Below, piece after piece: positions 48,396-59,263 of a stretch of 64,000 bases of DNA. The translations under genes and the position numbers were made by a program. The stretch is from Hysterangium stoloniferum. Its lineage: Eukaryota; Basidiomycota; Agaricomycetes; Hysterangiales; Hysterangiaceae. The notes under the pieces were generated by a model that saw only the letters and a program-made list of their open reading frames with translations, ran no database searches and was not told where the DNA came from. The stretch is taken from assembly GCA_015178975.1 (NCBI GenBank), contig WHVD01000027.1, positions 764,563-828,562 of the forward strand, written 5' to 3'. The stretch's first letter is position 1. Each line of letters starts with the position of its first letter.

Positions 48396-48800
48396 ATATA
48401 TAACATTAAAATGAGACAAGTCAAATGTAAGTCAAATATTTGTCAAACATTTTCAAGGATGTCAAAGATGTCGAATAAAATGTTGAGTCAAAGTGTCAAA
48501 GATGTCAAAGATGTCAAATAAAATGTTGAGTCAAAGTGTCAAAGATGTGTCAAAGTGTCAAAGATGTGTCAAAGTGTCAAAGATGTGTCAAAGTGTCAAA
48601 GATGTGTCAAAGTGTCAAAGATGTGTCAAAGTGTCAAAGATGTGTCAAAGTGTCAAAGATGTGTCAAAGTGTCAAAGATGTGTCAAAGTGTCAAAGATGT
48701 GTCAAAGTGTCAAAGATGTGTCAAAGTGTCAAAGATGAGTTGAATGTTACCTTGAATGTTTTTGTAACAATGTTGTGACAGTGACAGTTGTGACACAACA
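48396..48800 (-). mobile_element. Family C LTR fragment carrying a minisatellite
   Basis: Starts inside the LTR (ATATATAACATTAAAATGAG), continues GAGACAAGTCAAA, and ends TGTGACAGTGACAGTTGTGAC. The TGTCAAAGATG part is expanded in tandem (next entry). Confidence 0.7.
48539..48735. repeat. 19-bp minisatellite (about 10 units)
   Basis: Unit TGTCAAAGTGTCAAAGATG, almost perfect, arising within the family C LTR. All three plus-strand frames stay open, giving artefactual ORFs. Confidence 0.93.
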
Positions 48801-49062
48801 CCTTAACACTTATATCCCCTAGGTTCAATGAATCCAAAAGCATACACAAGTATAGAATGTGAGAATATGTGCAAGATCCTAGATACAAGAATATGAACTC
48901 AGTATTTGCACACAGTATGCCAAATAGCTAAATTGATTACCTAGATACAAGAATATGAACTAGGTAATGAAAGTAAGTGACAGACTAGATAAAGGTAATG
49001 ATAACTATCTCACCTCAGTATTTGCACGCAGTATGCCAAATAGCTGAGGTGATGCTAACTAG
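48801..49062. repeat. Spacer with two short foldbacks
   Basis: Two imperfect direct copies of CAGTATTTGCAC.CAGTATGCC occur at about 48900 and 49016. Two hairpin-forming units are bounded by ATTACCTAG/CTAGGTAAT (about 48936-48968) and CACCTCAG/CTGAGGTG (about 49011-49051). Confidence 0.6.
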
Positions 49063-49067
49063 AATGG

Positions 49068-49811
49068 TGTTACGACCGTGTCGCAATCCTATTGGTCCCC
49101 GAGGTTATTGCCACCTATCAACGATTTCAAGTTACTGTTCAAGTTACCACATCGGAAACCATCGACCTCCCGAAGCTGATGTATGCTTTCACGGTGATCA
49201 AACCCCATTTACGCCCACATCAAAACATACTCAAACTATCTGGTTAAACTCTGATACGTCCCCTTTATTATGATGATCCGCTCTATCCTATGTTTCACAT
49301 ATGTCTATATATATTTGTAACCCTCGAACTATTTCCTTTTACTGTAATTCCACTCTCGGTTATCATCGGCCTCCGAACTAATCATAAACTTCCCATTCCT
49401 AGTCAAGTTTATTTGTCAATACCGTGTTCTGCTCTTCTCTTAGTTAGTATTTCCTAGACGCCTGTTACTTGTATATGAACCCGCTGTAGTTGTAGTTACC
49501 AGGCAATCAGAATATCGACTCAGAATACCCTCTTACGCCTCCAGAAGTCTCATACTAAGAATCCCATCTTCCGCCTTCACGTGCGCTCGCCCCCCTTCGG
49601 TCCCCGACCCCTTGGCCCGACACTCAACTCATCCCTCAGTTCCGATCAGTAGTTTTCACCAAGAGGTATTTGTTGGGACTAGTCTTCACCTGCCCAAAAT
49701 TTAAGGACACCTGACAGACAACTGCGAGGGCACAGCACATAAGCTGAAGCCAAGTCCTTCCGATCGGTCCCCATCAGTCCACTGACATTAGTCAGTTTCC
49801 AGTTCTTAACA
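49068..49811 (+). mobile_element. Solo LTR, family B, intact
   Basis: 744 bp, TGTTACGACCG...TTCTTAACA, flanked by perfect 5-bp duplications AATGG (49063-49067 and 49812-49816). This is the reference copy for the family. Confidence 0.92.
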
Positions 49812-49816
49812 AATGG

Positions 49817-50141
49817 CTTGTATTTAAGCTATCTAAGAACAAAAGGAAAATTGGTAACAATAACACAATTGTATAGAATGTACTAGAAATGTTTCATAGA
49901 CAAAAGGAATGAATGAACAAAGCAAAACACGGAGTCTATTGTTTGCGGTTACGCATGGCCGTGTGGTTGCACTAAAAGGGACTATTGTGCGCTTACTAAT
50001 CCAACATAGAATTGTAAATGATTAATAATCATTTTAAAAGAAGATTCTGATTCTGAGTTAAATCACATGCTCTAATAAATATTTAGAATAGTTGACACAG
50101 AGAGAAAGTTGTGGGGGTATGTGGAGGCCTGCCCCCCCATA
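49817..50141. other. Edge of the island, inverted arm
   Basis: Non-coding. About 50005-50139 is the inverted counterpart of 37722-37845. It stops at the permease stop codon. Confidence 0.6.
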
Positions 50142-53100
50142 CTAGAGTGCATCCCAGAGTTTTTTCCATCCAGTCGGGGGGCCCTTCAACGCTTGCTCTG
50201 CTAAATATCTCTCTTCTTCCAAATCTATCTCACGTTTGCCGCTGAAAAGGTCAATCTCCTTAATGGGAATGGTCCTCGTCCTGTGCAGAATTTTCCAAAA
50301 GAAATAGAAAAATATGAAGGCAGGTATTCCCACGTATGATCTTCAGACCATCATCAGAAAGGTTGATCAATACAATGAATATACAAAAGACTCACGTTGC
50401 AAAAGTAGCCGTTACGAATCTAATACACTTAATTTAGTATGTATATAAAATGGTAACGACCCATATACAACTCACGGCATGAAGGAGTCAAATCCCTTGA
50501 AGAGAGTAATGATACCAGTATTTATTAACGCAAACCAGGCTCCATAGGGTTGAAAAGGCGCCTTATATGGAAGCGAATCTCTGGAAATTCCCGCTAGTTT
50601 GAGGGCTTTCATGAAACGGCTATGGGTCCAGGGAGTGTCATAGAGATACACCAGTGAGGGTAATAGCAGACACACATGTGTGAATAAAGTATGCACACTA
50701 AGAGAAGATGAGTTTAAGCATCACTAATACCGATTCGGACACTTACTCCAAGTAATGGCACCAAACGTCGACACCTTCGTACTCAAATAAACCCCAATTT
50801 ACGTCTTAGACCATACTGTACACACCAAATTTGTAAACCATCCAAATACTTTCGAACCCGATGTCTTGAGATTGATAAAAACTATGCAACACCACAATGT
50901 GGCCATTAGTAGTGCGGGCCATGGAACACCGAGGCGATTCACGCGACGAAAGATCGAGGGTGCTTTGCCTTCTAGGGCGAGAGCGTAAAGCGTACGAGAT
51001 CTGTTCCCGTGTGTTAGACTCTTCTTTAAGCTAAGTAAAGTGAAGGCAAACCCGATATATAAATCGCTGTTAGCCGCACTTAAGACAAATATGAGTATCG
51101 CCGCGTTAATAACATGGTTTACAGTCTACAATTATCAGTCAAAAATATTAAATATGTGAATAGAAGCGGCCTCCGTATTACCTTGGCCCCGACCAGGGTA
51201 GCGGCTGAGGGGTGTTGTTAGTAAATAAAATATCGATAATCGTGCCAGAATAACTTACCAACTACAAAGGGAGATGCTGCAGCACCCGTCTACAAATACA
51301 TTCAGTGCATCACAATATGAACGTATATAAAACTTCATACCTTGGCCTTATTGGCAATGAAAAGTGTCGGATCTGTACTTGGCACGACAAGACCAATGAG
51401 GAAGACGCCGCCAACATAAAAGACAACAATTCGGAAAAATGCTGGTAAAATCAAATTGACACCCCATAAGTCTATGAAGTATCCGAGAAGCTCTTACTGC
51501 GTCTGATAGCGATTGGTATATTGCGGCGCGGGTTTCTTGTCGAATATGTAGTCAGCAACGAATATGGCAAATGGCCTATAGGGCTCACGCTGCCTCCCCA
51601 ACCGTGACACCGATCAACTCTGTCCCAATCTATAAATGGGTGGATGTGACCAGCAACTTAGTCAAGGAACACTACAAAAAAGGATGGATACTAACATAAG
51701 CGAATAAAGCGTTTATCATCACAGACTGTTGATGATTTTCAATTATTGAAGAACATTTGGAGGTGACCCGTTGGAATAATTACCCAGAACCCTAGGAAGG
51801 TACTCAAAGGCTTTCGGTTGCCCACTTGGGCCAGCAGATAAGTGCCCATTGGGCCGGAAGGTGGCTTCCAATTCCGGAAGCCGATGCGATCATGCTGGTA
51901 CAAATACGAGGTCACTTGCAAAGAACAGTCATTATGTAAATTCCCACCTTGGGGTTTCCTCCCAGATCAAACACAATGGACTGCTCAACATCAGCCAGAC
52001 GTGCAGGGAGAGTTCACCAAACATACCATGAGCATCAGACCAATCAAACTTATAACTTTAATTGATGAAAACCAAAATTCCATCTATGTAATGAATCGCA
52101 TCCGGGAAACGACAGGAAATATTGATTTGCCACTTACTTCTCCAAATACCCTCACGCCCAACATATTAATTGCAAAAACTGTGGGTGTGGATAAGTACTT
52201 GTAGCTTTAATAAATTCGCCACTAAATACACACTGAACACGATGAAAATGGCCATCCAAACTCCAGTGTTGACATCTTGTGTCCAATACCTGATAACGAG
52301 GCTTTAAAGAGATATCGTATGAGCGAGCGCACTTAAGAAGGTGGGGCTGGGAGCGAACCCTGCTGCATTTAAATTGTTCTGCTGATGTTAATAAGATCAC
52401 TCGCTAACTACGACTTACTCACCGGCGTTACAATCCAGTACTTTAATAGATAGTTCCACCCCACTGCATATAGTTCAGAACGCCTCAGTTACACCTATAT
52501 GCTTGTGTCACCTACAAGCGAACCCAAGCCTATATGCCCATTAGTATAGAAGATATACCAGAAGGAAAAGCCTTACGCTGGATCTATTAAAATAAAAATA
52601 TGAGGAGACCGTAACGCGATAGATGAATAATGATAGAAGAGGTCTGACCAACAAATCTGGTGGCATACCCAGCAAAACCTTTCTTATGAGGCAAATAAGC
52701 CGCCATCTAATGCATTCTCGTTAGAACCATACATCTCGGATCTAAAAAGCTCATACTCACTTCTCCCAAACTAACCATCACCAAATAACTGAAAATTGGA
52801 CTCTAATAACTGCGCCCATGACGAGGAGTGAATACGAACCACGTGAACCTGAATAGCGAAAATTAGCAGGCTTCAATACGAAGGCCATGTCAATAGCTAC
52901 TGACCCGACATAAGAATATCCCAGGAAAAGTCCTAGAGGACCTCCACGCTGCAAAGCAGTACCTGACCCTATTATCAGTCCTGTCCCCACTGCTCCACCA
53001 AGTGCAATCATGGAGATCTAGTTCGCTCTATCAGGATGCACAGATAGAATACACCATGCATGTATACTCACCTGGCGAGCCTCTAGGCCGCGATGTAATG

Positions 53101-53182
53101 TATGCTCCTCTGACCCGACGACATCCCCAGACTCTTCGGAATGGCTTTCTAAAAACTTCTCTGAACTTGTAGGTATGGACAT
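50142..53182 (-). CDS. Amino-acid permease (APC superfamily, YAT type)
   Basis: Plasma-membrane amino-acid/proton symporter. The start MSIPTSSEKFLESHSEE is followed by LHRGLEARQ-ISMIALGGAVGTGL (TM1 motif), FLGYSYVG, a 9-nt exon giving FTC, YLVMVSLGEMAAYLPHKKG, a 7-nt exon within DPAL, a 14-nt exon (LGFA), and GWNYLLKYWIVTPNN. Later come INMLGVRVFGEMEFWFSSIK, DRIGFRNWK, INALFAYV, GTELIGVTVGEAA, RNPRRNIPIAIRR, and SLPYKAPFQPYGAW near 50560. The C-terminus is EERYLAEQALKGPPTGWKKL. The whole family layout is recovered, so the gene seems intact. It has well over a dozen exons; the order was followed by motifs and not every junction in the distal half was fixed. Confidence 0.9.
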
Positions 53183-55011
53183 GACGGGGGTGTCTGTAGC
53201 CTGTAGCTAACACTTGGCTACCATACTTAAGATATAGGACGCGCATGCTGTACTATGTGGCTTGTCACATTCATGCTTCTCATGCTTCTGGCCCTGCCCA
53301 GAGATGGCATCATATCGGATATTGTAAAATGCTAGTATGATCCATTAGCTGTTTGAAAAAATATCTATACCGTAGCTGTACGCAAGACTGTCAAAATTTC
53401 AGAATGGAAAAATCTCCGGGAGAACGCAATAAAAGTATTGATGTTCCATAATATGCATGTGGGTTTCCTGGTGCTTTCCCATGATCAATTTGATCAGCAA
53501 ACTGCTGATGGCTTTAAACTCCGGCGTTTCTATGGGAGGACTAGGCGCATGCGAATGTTGATCAGATCTGGCACCGAGCATGCTTCTTATAATAGGAGAC
53601 TGTACCACATGCACACTGTAGGAAGTAAACACATTTGCATGAGGCATTCTAGACGCTTCATTTAAGTGTCTAAAGCACTTTGATTTAAAGCTGTTAAGCG
53701 GTTAAATGATCAATTAAAGACAATGATTTAAAGTAGCAAAAATGTCACTTTTCGCGTATTTTTACACTTAATTTCAGTTCATAATCATAATACACTGCAA
53801 AGCAGACCACTCATGACCACTTCTATCATGCACTTGTTCCACCGCCATCCACCGCCATCCACCGCCATCCACCGCCGCCATCCATCGCTAACTGCGCCTT
53901 CGCCTCAGCTATTCCCTTCGACGCTGCATGATCCTTCTCCAACCCTGCGCAAGCTCTGTCTCCTTTCATTTCGACGGTGATGGGCCTACGCTAAGGCCGG
54001 GTCCACTGGCCCAGTGATTGTATGTGAGGTATCGCGCTGATTATGCCGATCAAGTTCGAGTCTAGAACATTGGGAATTTCAAGGGTGTGGATGCATCGGG
54101 GGGCTTGAGATGGAATGATATCCGTGATGGATATATCAGAACGGGATGGAAACGTGAATGACTGAAAGGCTGCAGTCACTGGAATACTCTCACAGAGAAG
54201 GCACTCAAATAGACTAAAACGTTTTGTGGGATTTTTCCGAAAATCCTCCTAGGACGGCAGCCCTCTGTGCTTCTGACTTATTCCAGTAGGCAAAAATGAA
54301 CTGTATATTACATCGCTGGAGGGACAGCCAATATCGCCGTTTCAAGATCCGGATAGGAGTCGTCGACCACCCCCAATCAATCAGAACACCTACATTTAAT
54401 GATTTAATCAAATACATAACGATAAGAGAATTTGGAGCAAGGTACGAACAGGATTTACAATAGGCATGTGGAGAACATAACGAACCGCAAGGCATGCGTA
54501 GCTCTTGAAGGGAATGTCAATTGTCCACATGGCGATGAAAAACCCTTCAGGAAACCTTCATCTTTCGATTTACGAAGGCTAGGTATAATACGAACAAGGT
54601 TCCATCATATAAACTTTATTCTGCCCTAAGTTGGAGCGCGGGCAAACTTTGAAAATTACGGTTGTGATATTGCACCATCGGTGAGCTCGTCGAGGCAGTT
54701 CGGTTAACAAGGCCAAGTTTTGCAATCAAGGATAAACACATCAATTTGGCCTAAATACATACCATCTACAGGATTCCTAGCATGCACAATGTCCAGTCAG
54801 AATAGGACAATGGAGTGGATCATTATTGACATGGTAAGCACCTACAAAAAGGGTATTCACTGTTGGATTTTGAGCATCATACAAACCCATATACCTTTGT
54901 TCCCTTCCCCTATTGTCCCATTATCTGCTTGTTTCATACTCCCATTGACTTCCCCATTTAGAATTCTCAGGGTTTATATACATACATAGCTACATCCATA
55001 TTTCAACATTC
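53183..55011. other. Permease upstream region, no gene supported
   Basis: It contains (CCACCGCCAT) repeated about four times at 53839-53880. A minus-strand open frame at 54214-54495 has no motif or splice partner I can identify. AT content rises towards the repeats at 55012. Confidence 0.45.
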
Positions 55012-55235
55012 TGTCACAACTGTCACTGTCACAACATTGTCACAAAAAATTCAAGGTAATCTTTGACTATCTTTCAACTCATCTTCAACAAAAATTTTGA
55101 CTTGACCTTCTATTCAACATTTTTGATACCCTTGAAAATATTCAATGAACATTTGACATATATTTGACTTGTCTCATTTTGATGTTATATATGATTTCAT
55201 TCTTAGGTCATAAGTGTTAAGTTCTGAAGAGGATC
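55012..55235 (+). repeat. Family C LTR fragment
   Basis: Starts TGTCACAACTGTCAC and follows the first half of the family C LTR (ACTTGTCTCATTTTGATG) before breaking off near AGTGTTAAG. Confidence 0.7.
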
Positions 55236-55266
55236 TCTCAAGCCCTGTGGAGGTTTCCGGTAATTA

Positions 55267-55697
55267 TGTCACGAATTGATTATTCTTCAATAAAGTTGAA
55301 TAATATTCTACTGATTGAACTCAAAAGCCTCATTCGACGAAGTATACATTCACCCTGTTGATGAAGTAAGAGGCTATCACCAGTTGCGAGAACTCACGGA
55401 AGTATTTGTCAAAGAAGTTATGACAAGTTAGATTACTAGTATCACTAATTTACAGATATTTCAACTGACTTTCCTCGCTTCTTTTGTGGCCCTTTTATGC
55501 TTTTCTTTGTATTGTTATGACTATATTATGAACTAATAATGAAATCATTCGTGATGTCAAAATGAGACATGTCGAAAGAGATTTGATGTTGTTGAATAAT
55601 GTTCGGGTTTATCGAGTTGAATTCAATGAGTTGAAGAGTTGTCAAATATTACCTTTGATTGTTTGTGACAATGTTGTGACTTGTGACAGTTGTGACA
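55267..55697 (-). mobile_element. Solo LTR, family C, intact
   Basis: 431 bp, the same length as the copy at 38614-39044 but inverted, TGTCACGAATTG...TTGTGACA. Perfect target duplications AATTA (55262-55266 and 55698-55702). Confidence 0.92.
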
Positions 55698-55739
55698 AAT
55701 TAGTACAAGGAGTATCAGAATAATTACATACCAGAGTTG

Positions 55740-56511
55740 CTGAGATGGACTTGGCTTTAGCTTATAGGCTGCGCCCTCGCTAGATCGTGTTGTCCAATTT
55801 CAAACGGACGGACGGGGATCCCGGGGAATCTGGGCGGGGTTCGTGGGTCGTAAGTTGTAAGTCGGGGGTCGTGGGTCGTGAGTCGAGTTGGTTGAGAGAG
55901 ATAGATGCACTGGAGCCCGTGGGCTCCGACTAGTGCGAGCGATGTGAATCGAGTAAGGTTTTAGAGTGGAAAATATTATTAGATTACTGGGGGGAATCTA
56001 AGCTAATTTTCTGACTGGATTGTATGTACAACATCTGCCAGTTTATATAGACCGTGGAATGCATGACATACCAAATCCAGTAATAACGAAACGAAAACTA
56101 ACAAAACATGAAACAGGAATAGTAAACACCAAATTGGTGTTAGGAACGGAACGGAACGGAGCAGAGTCCGAATCGTGACAAAGCATAACCGATAACGGGA
56201 AACGGAGCGGGAGCGGAGTCCTAAATCGTGACAGGTCATTTGACTAAAACGGGAACGGGGCTCGATTAGAGCGGTGACGGGATTCTAAGCGGGGACCGGT
56301 GACTGATGCGTGGGACGAAGATGGACATAGACAGAGACGGAGTCCAGGGGAAGTCCGGTGACTGATATGTATCGTAATGAGGTCAAACGTAACGAGTCTT
56401 GACATAACGGAGTCCGGGCGGGAAATCCTATAAACAGACGATTGGTGCTTGTAGCGCGTGGGGGCGTACGGGTTAGTGCCCGGAGTCCGGCGGGATTGTC
56501 CGGTCGTAACA
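55740..56511 (-). mobile_element. Family D LTR
   Basis: Uninterrupted copy (in minus orientation it starts TGTTACGACCGGACAATCCC). It is colinear with the copy split over 46236-48389 and contains many GGAGTCC(A/G)G...CCGG units. The low-coordinate boundary is approximate. Confidence 0.75.
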
Positions 56512-56579
56512 GAATGCCTACAAGGAAGATGTAGATTCTGGAGTTCCCATGGGAGTTTTGGGAATTGAGCATGCAGACA

Positions 56580-56795
56580 GACAAGAGGAGTAGAGACTGG
56601 ATCAGGATATATTCAGGGTGTAACTAGTTCGAGATTGAAACTGGATTGTAAGTACATGAGTATGGGAGACTATATAGACTTTGAAATATGTGCAATACCA
56701 AATATGGTAATAATGAGGTGCAAAACAAGTAAATATAAAACAAGACAAGTAAACACCAAACTAGGTGTTAGGGACAGAATGGAATGGGAGTGGGG
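56580..56795 (-). repeat. Diverged family D fragment
   Basis: Shares GGATTGTA.GTACA and AAACACCAAA.T.GGTGTTAGG with the two fuller family D copies. Truncated where the family A LTR begins. Confidence 0.55.
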
Positions 56796-57434
56796 TGTGA
56801 AGAGTGGTGGAAGTTCTAACTGTTCTATATATGAAGAATATCGACCGTTTAGGTACAACACGAAGATGTATTGACTAGCTAAGTCTAATACAGACTGAAC
56901 CCGTATTGACTGTTTAGTTCAATACAGTCGAGTGAAATAGCTATCTAAAGTAGAATAGAGAACTAAAACAAATAAGGAGAATCGACTATAAAGTACGATT
57001 CTGAATGACTGCTCGAGTGTAGAAGAGAATAACGAGAGAGTCAAATAACAGAGTAGCGTGGATGTAGTCCACATGGATTGAGATAAAGGTGGAGTTTTGA
57101 CTAGTATAGTTCAAAACTCTGATTGTGTAGATAGTTAAAGCCCATCTGTGATGGTCGAGACGATACCCCAATCACAACTTACAGGACACTAACTGGTGTC
57201 TGGGTAAGTCGTGGTTGCGGGGTAAAAAGTGTCTGAGTTCTAACTACGGGTGCTAGAATACATAAGTCTGGTGTGTATATGCCCACAAGAGTCGATGTAC
57301 CAAATACATAGGTTGTCAAACTAATTATACATATGTGTATAATAAAATAGAGAGGAAGTAGAAATAATAATGGAAATATAGTATGAGCTCATCCAGACTA
57401 TATTTCCTGAGTATATTTTGCCGTACCTCTCACA
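56796..57434 (-). mobile_element. Family A LTR (3' LTR of a truncated element)
   Basis: 639 bp. In minus orientation it begins TGTGAGAGGTACGG, preceded by a purine-rich GAGGGGCAC (57435-57443), and ends CTCTTCACA. The adjoining sequence is a remnant of the element's last ORF, so this is a 3' LTR rather than a solo copy. Confidence 0.85.
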
Positions 57435-57607
57435 GTGCCCCTCAGGTCGAAGAGCTATGTCAAAGAAGGTGTCGAAGGATGCTTGGAACTCCTCCCCATG
57501 TGTCCTGCAAAGAACCTCCAAGGTGCAGGATAGTGTTTTCCCAGGCGAGATGCTTGGCACAAAAGGAAAGGGCAATGTCTTCCCACTTCAAAACATCATT
57601 GGTGGAT
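57435..57607 (-). pseudogene. 3' end of the post-pol ORF, truncated copy
   Basis: Reads NTILHLGGSLQDTWGGVPS then ILRHLL and stop, matching the end of the ORF at 58457 (NLILDLGGSSQEAWGGVPD, ALRHLV). Cut off by a family D LTR at 57608. Confidence 0.8.
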
Positions 57608-57792
57608 GTTATGACCGGAATTCCCGCTGGACTCCGGGTACTAACTTATACGCACCCGCACCCTATATGCACCCATTACCAGTTTACCGGATGTCCCATC
57701 GGACTCCGTATGTCAGACTTATCTACATTCAACTTTGTTACGTTGTGTTTCAGTCACCGGAAAACCCACCGGACTCCATCTCTGTCTATGTC
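57608..57792 (+). repeat. Family D LTR, 5' part only
   Basis: Begins TGTTATGACCGGAATTCCCG and stops at CTCTGTCTATGTC, exactly where the family A LTR starts. The remainder is expected on the far side of the element, outside this window. Confidence 0.75.
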
Positions 57793-58431
57793 TGTGAAGA
57801 GTCAATAGATTCTGACCGTTTGATATACAAAGAATAGTGTCTATTCAACTACTATTAGCAGATATTGACTGTACAGTACAATACCGTAGATTACTAGACA
57901 AGCTGTGCTAGTAAGAAGACACGCTATGCGTCACAAGAGCAACTGTACAGTTGCTCTTGATGGCTAGAATGAAAGAATGAAAGAGTTGACCTTCACGGTA
58001 CAACTCGTAGCTGGATGTAAAATAGATAATCAACGTGAAGCTGAATATCTAGAGTAAAGAAATAATAGCATGAGTCGACTATAATGTCGACTAGCACAAA
58101 GACCTTAGATTGGAACTTGACCTTCGCAGTTCGAGTCCAAAGTACGTTAGTATGCAAGAGAATACTACCTTTAGAGGTAGTTGAAACGTTACCCTTGACA
58201 CCTCTCGCTATTCGACGTCTGGGTCGTTTACGAGGTGGTGTCTGCTGGGTAAAAGTTGTCTGTCTCTTTTGGCGCCGAGAGTGCCCATACGTATACACAA
58301 AGCTTCGAACTACAAAATCAAGGTGTGCTCGAAATATAGAAAGAATATAAAATGAAAGAGGTAAATAATAAAGTACTATAATCCAGCTATTATTCCTTAG
58401 TCCAGGTATGCATATATGCATACCCTTTACA
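57793..58431 (-). repeat. 3' LTR of the chromovirus-type element
   Basis: 639 bp; in minus orientation TGTAAAGGGTATGC...CTCTTCACA. It has the same length as the LTR at 56796 but is considerably diverged, so the two come from different insertions. Polypurine tract CTGGGGGGCAC abuts it at 58432-58442. Confidence 0.88.
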
Positions 58432-58456
58432 GTGCCCCCCAGTTCGAAGGGATGTG

Positions 58457-59263
58457 CTATACTAGGTGTCGAAGAGCATCTGGGACGCCGCCCCAAGCTT
58501 CCTGTGAGGATCCCCCAAGGTCCAAAATGAGGTTTCCCCATCGTTCCCTTTTTACTCTGGAGGATTCAGCTATTCTCGCCCGAGTCAAATCACTAGAATT
58601 CCTGTACAAGGAGTCGGCCCATCGTCTGTAGGCTTTCTCTCTGCAACGAACGACTGCGCGGACACTAACCGGCGGAGTGGAAATCTGCGCGAGAAGAGGA
58701 GCATTGGGGAGGGGAAACGAAGACGCGGGCAGTGGGGCAGGAACGTGTGGCTGCATGGTGGTCTCTGTGGGAGGTGTCAGGACGAGGGCCTCGAGTAAAT
58801 CTACTAAGCCAGCAATAGAGAGGACATTCGCTGAGTCTGGGGGCAGACGGTGAAGCTCCACTATGATGTGCCGGAACATAGAGAGTTTAATCTCCTGTGC
58901 TGCTCGTGCAAAGTTCTTCCCCTCTGCGAGATCCTTGAAGGAGAGATAGAAATCCTCCATTATCTCCGACAATGGAGCCAGACCACGACAACCCTTGAGG
59001 CTCCCTTGAAGGACCGGTTGCTGAAGTACTGGCACGAGCTGTGATAGCACCCTTCTGACAGGAAACTGTTCGGAAGGGTAGTTGACAGCTACTCGCATCC
59101 AGAAAGTTGTGGATACGGGCTCAGTGAGGGGAACCGGGCTGTCAAGGACGGGAATAGGGGATTGTTCTCGGAGAGGAGTGGTGGCTTTCTGCATCTCCTT
59201 CGCCTTTCTGCTTGCCATGGGATTGATGACGTCCGGTGTAGGGGGGTCCAAATCGACATCCAT
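58457..59263 (-). CDS. Post-pol retroelement ORF, distal half
   Basis: 268 codons from MDVDLDPPTPDV to EAWGGVPDALRHLV. Mostly helical: SEQFPVRRVLSQLVPVL, LAPLSEIMEDFYLSFKDL, AAQEIKLSMFRHIIVELHR, VRCREKAYRRWADSLYR. It is separated from the upstream ORF by a single UGA and lies in the same frame, so both may be one protein. No transmembrane segment or signal peptide is seen. Remnants occur at 45848-46190 and 57435-57607. No known domain recognised. Confidence 0.75.
   Translation of the reverse strand: MDVDLDPPTPDVINPMASRKAKEMQKATTPLREQSPIPVLDSPVPLTEPVSTTFWMRVAVNYPSEQFPVRRVLSQLVPVLQQPVLQGSLKGCRGLAPLSEIMEDFYLSFKDLAEGKNFARAAQEIKLSMFRHIIVELHRLPPDSANVLSIAGLVDLLEALVLTPPTETTMQPHVPAPLPASSFPLPNAPLLAQISTPPVSVRAVVRCREKAYRRWADSLYRNSSDLTRARIAESSRVKRERWGNLILDLGGSSQEAWGGVPDALRHLV

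Noticed and set aside
48493-48778. ORFs encoding (KDVSKCQRCVKVSKMCQSV)n cysteine-rich repeats
   Set aside because: All three frames of another 19-bp minisatellite stay open; no start context, no other coding signal.
50142-53182. Permease as a pseudogene with a stop after DPA
   Set aside because: The apparent stop lies in an intron once the 7-nt and 14-nt exons are recognised; all motifs are recovered.
54214-54495. 93-codon minus-strand ORF
   Set aside because: Some hydrophobic content, but no recognisable domain and no adjoining exon; not enough to call a gene.
58080-58145. Possible tRNA B box (GCAGTTCGAGTCC) inside the LTR
   Set aside because: No matching A box or cloverleaf stems at the right spacing.
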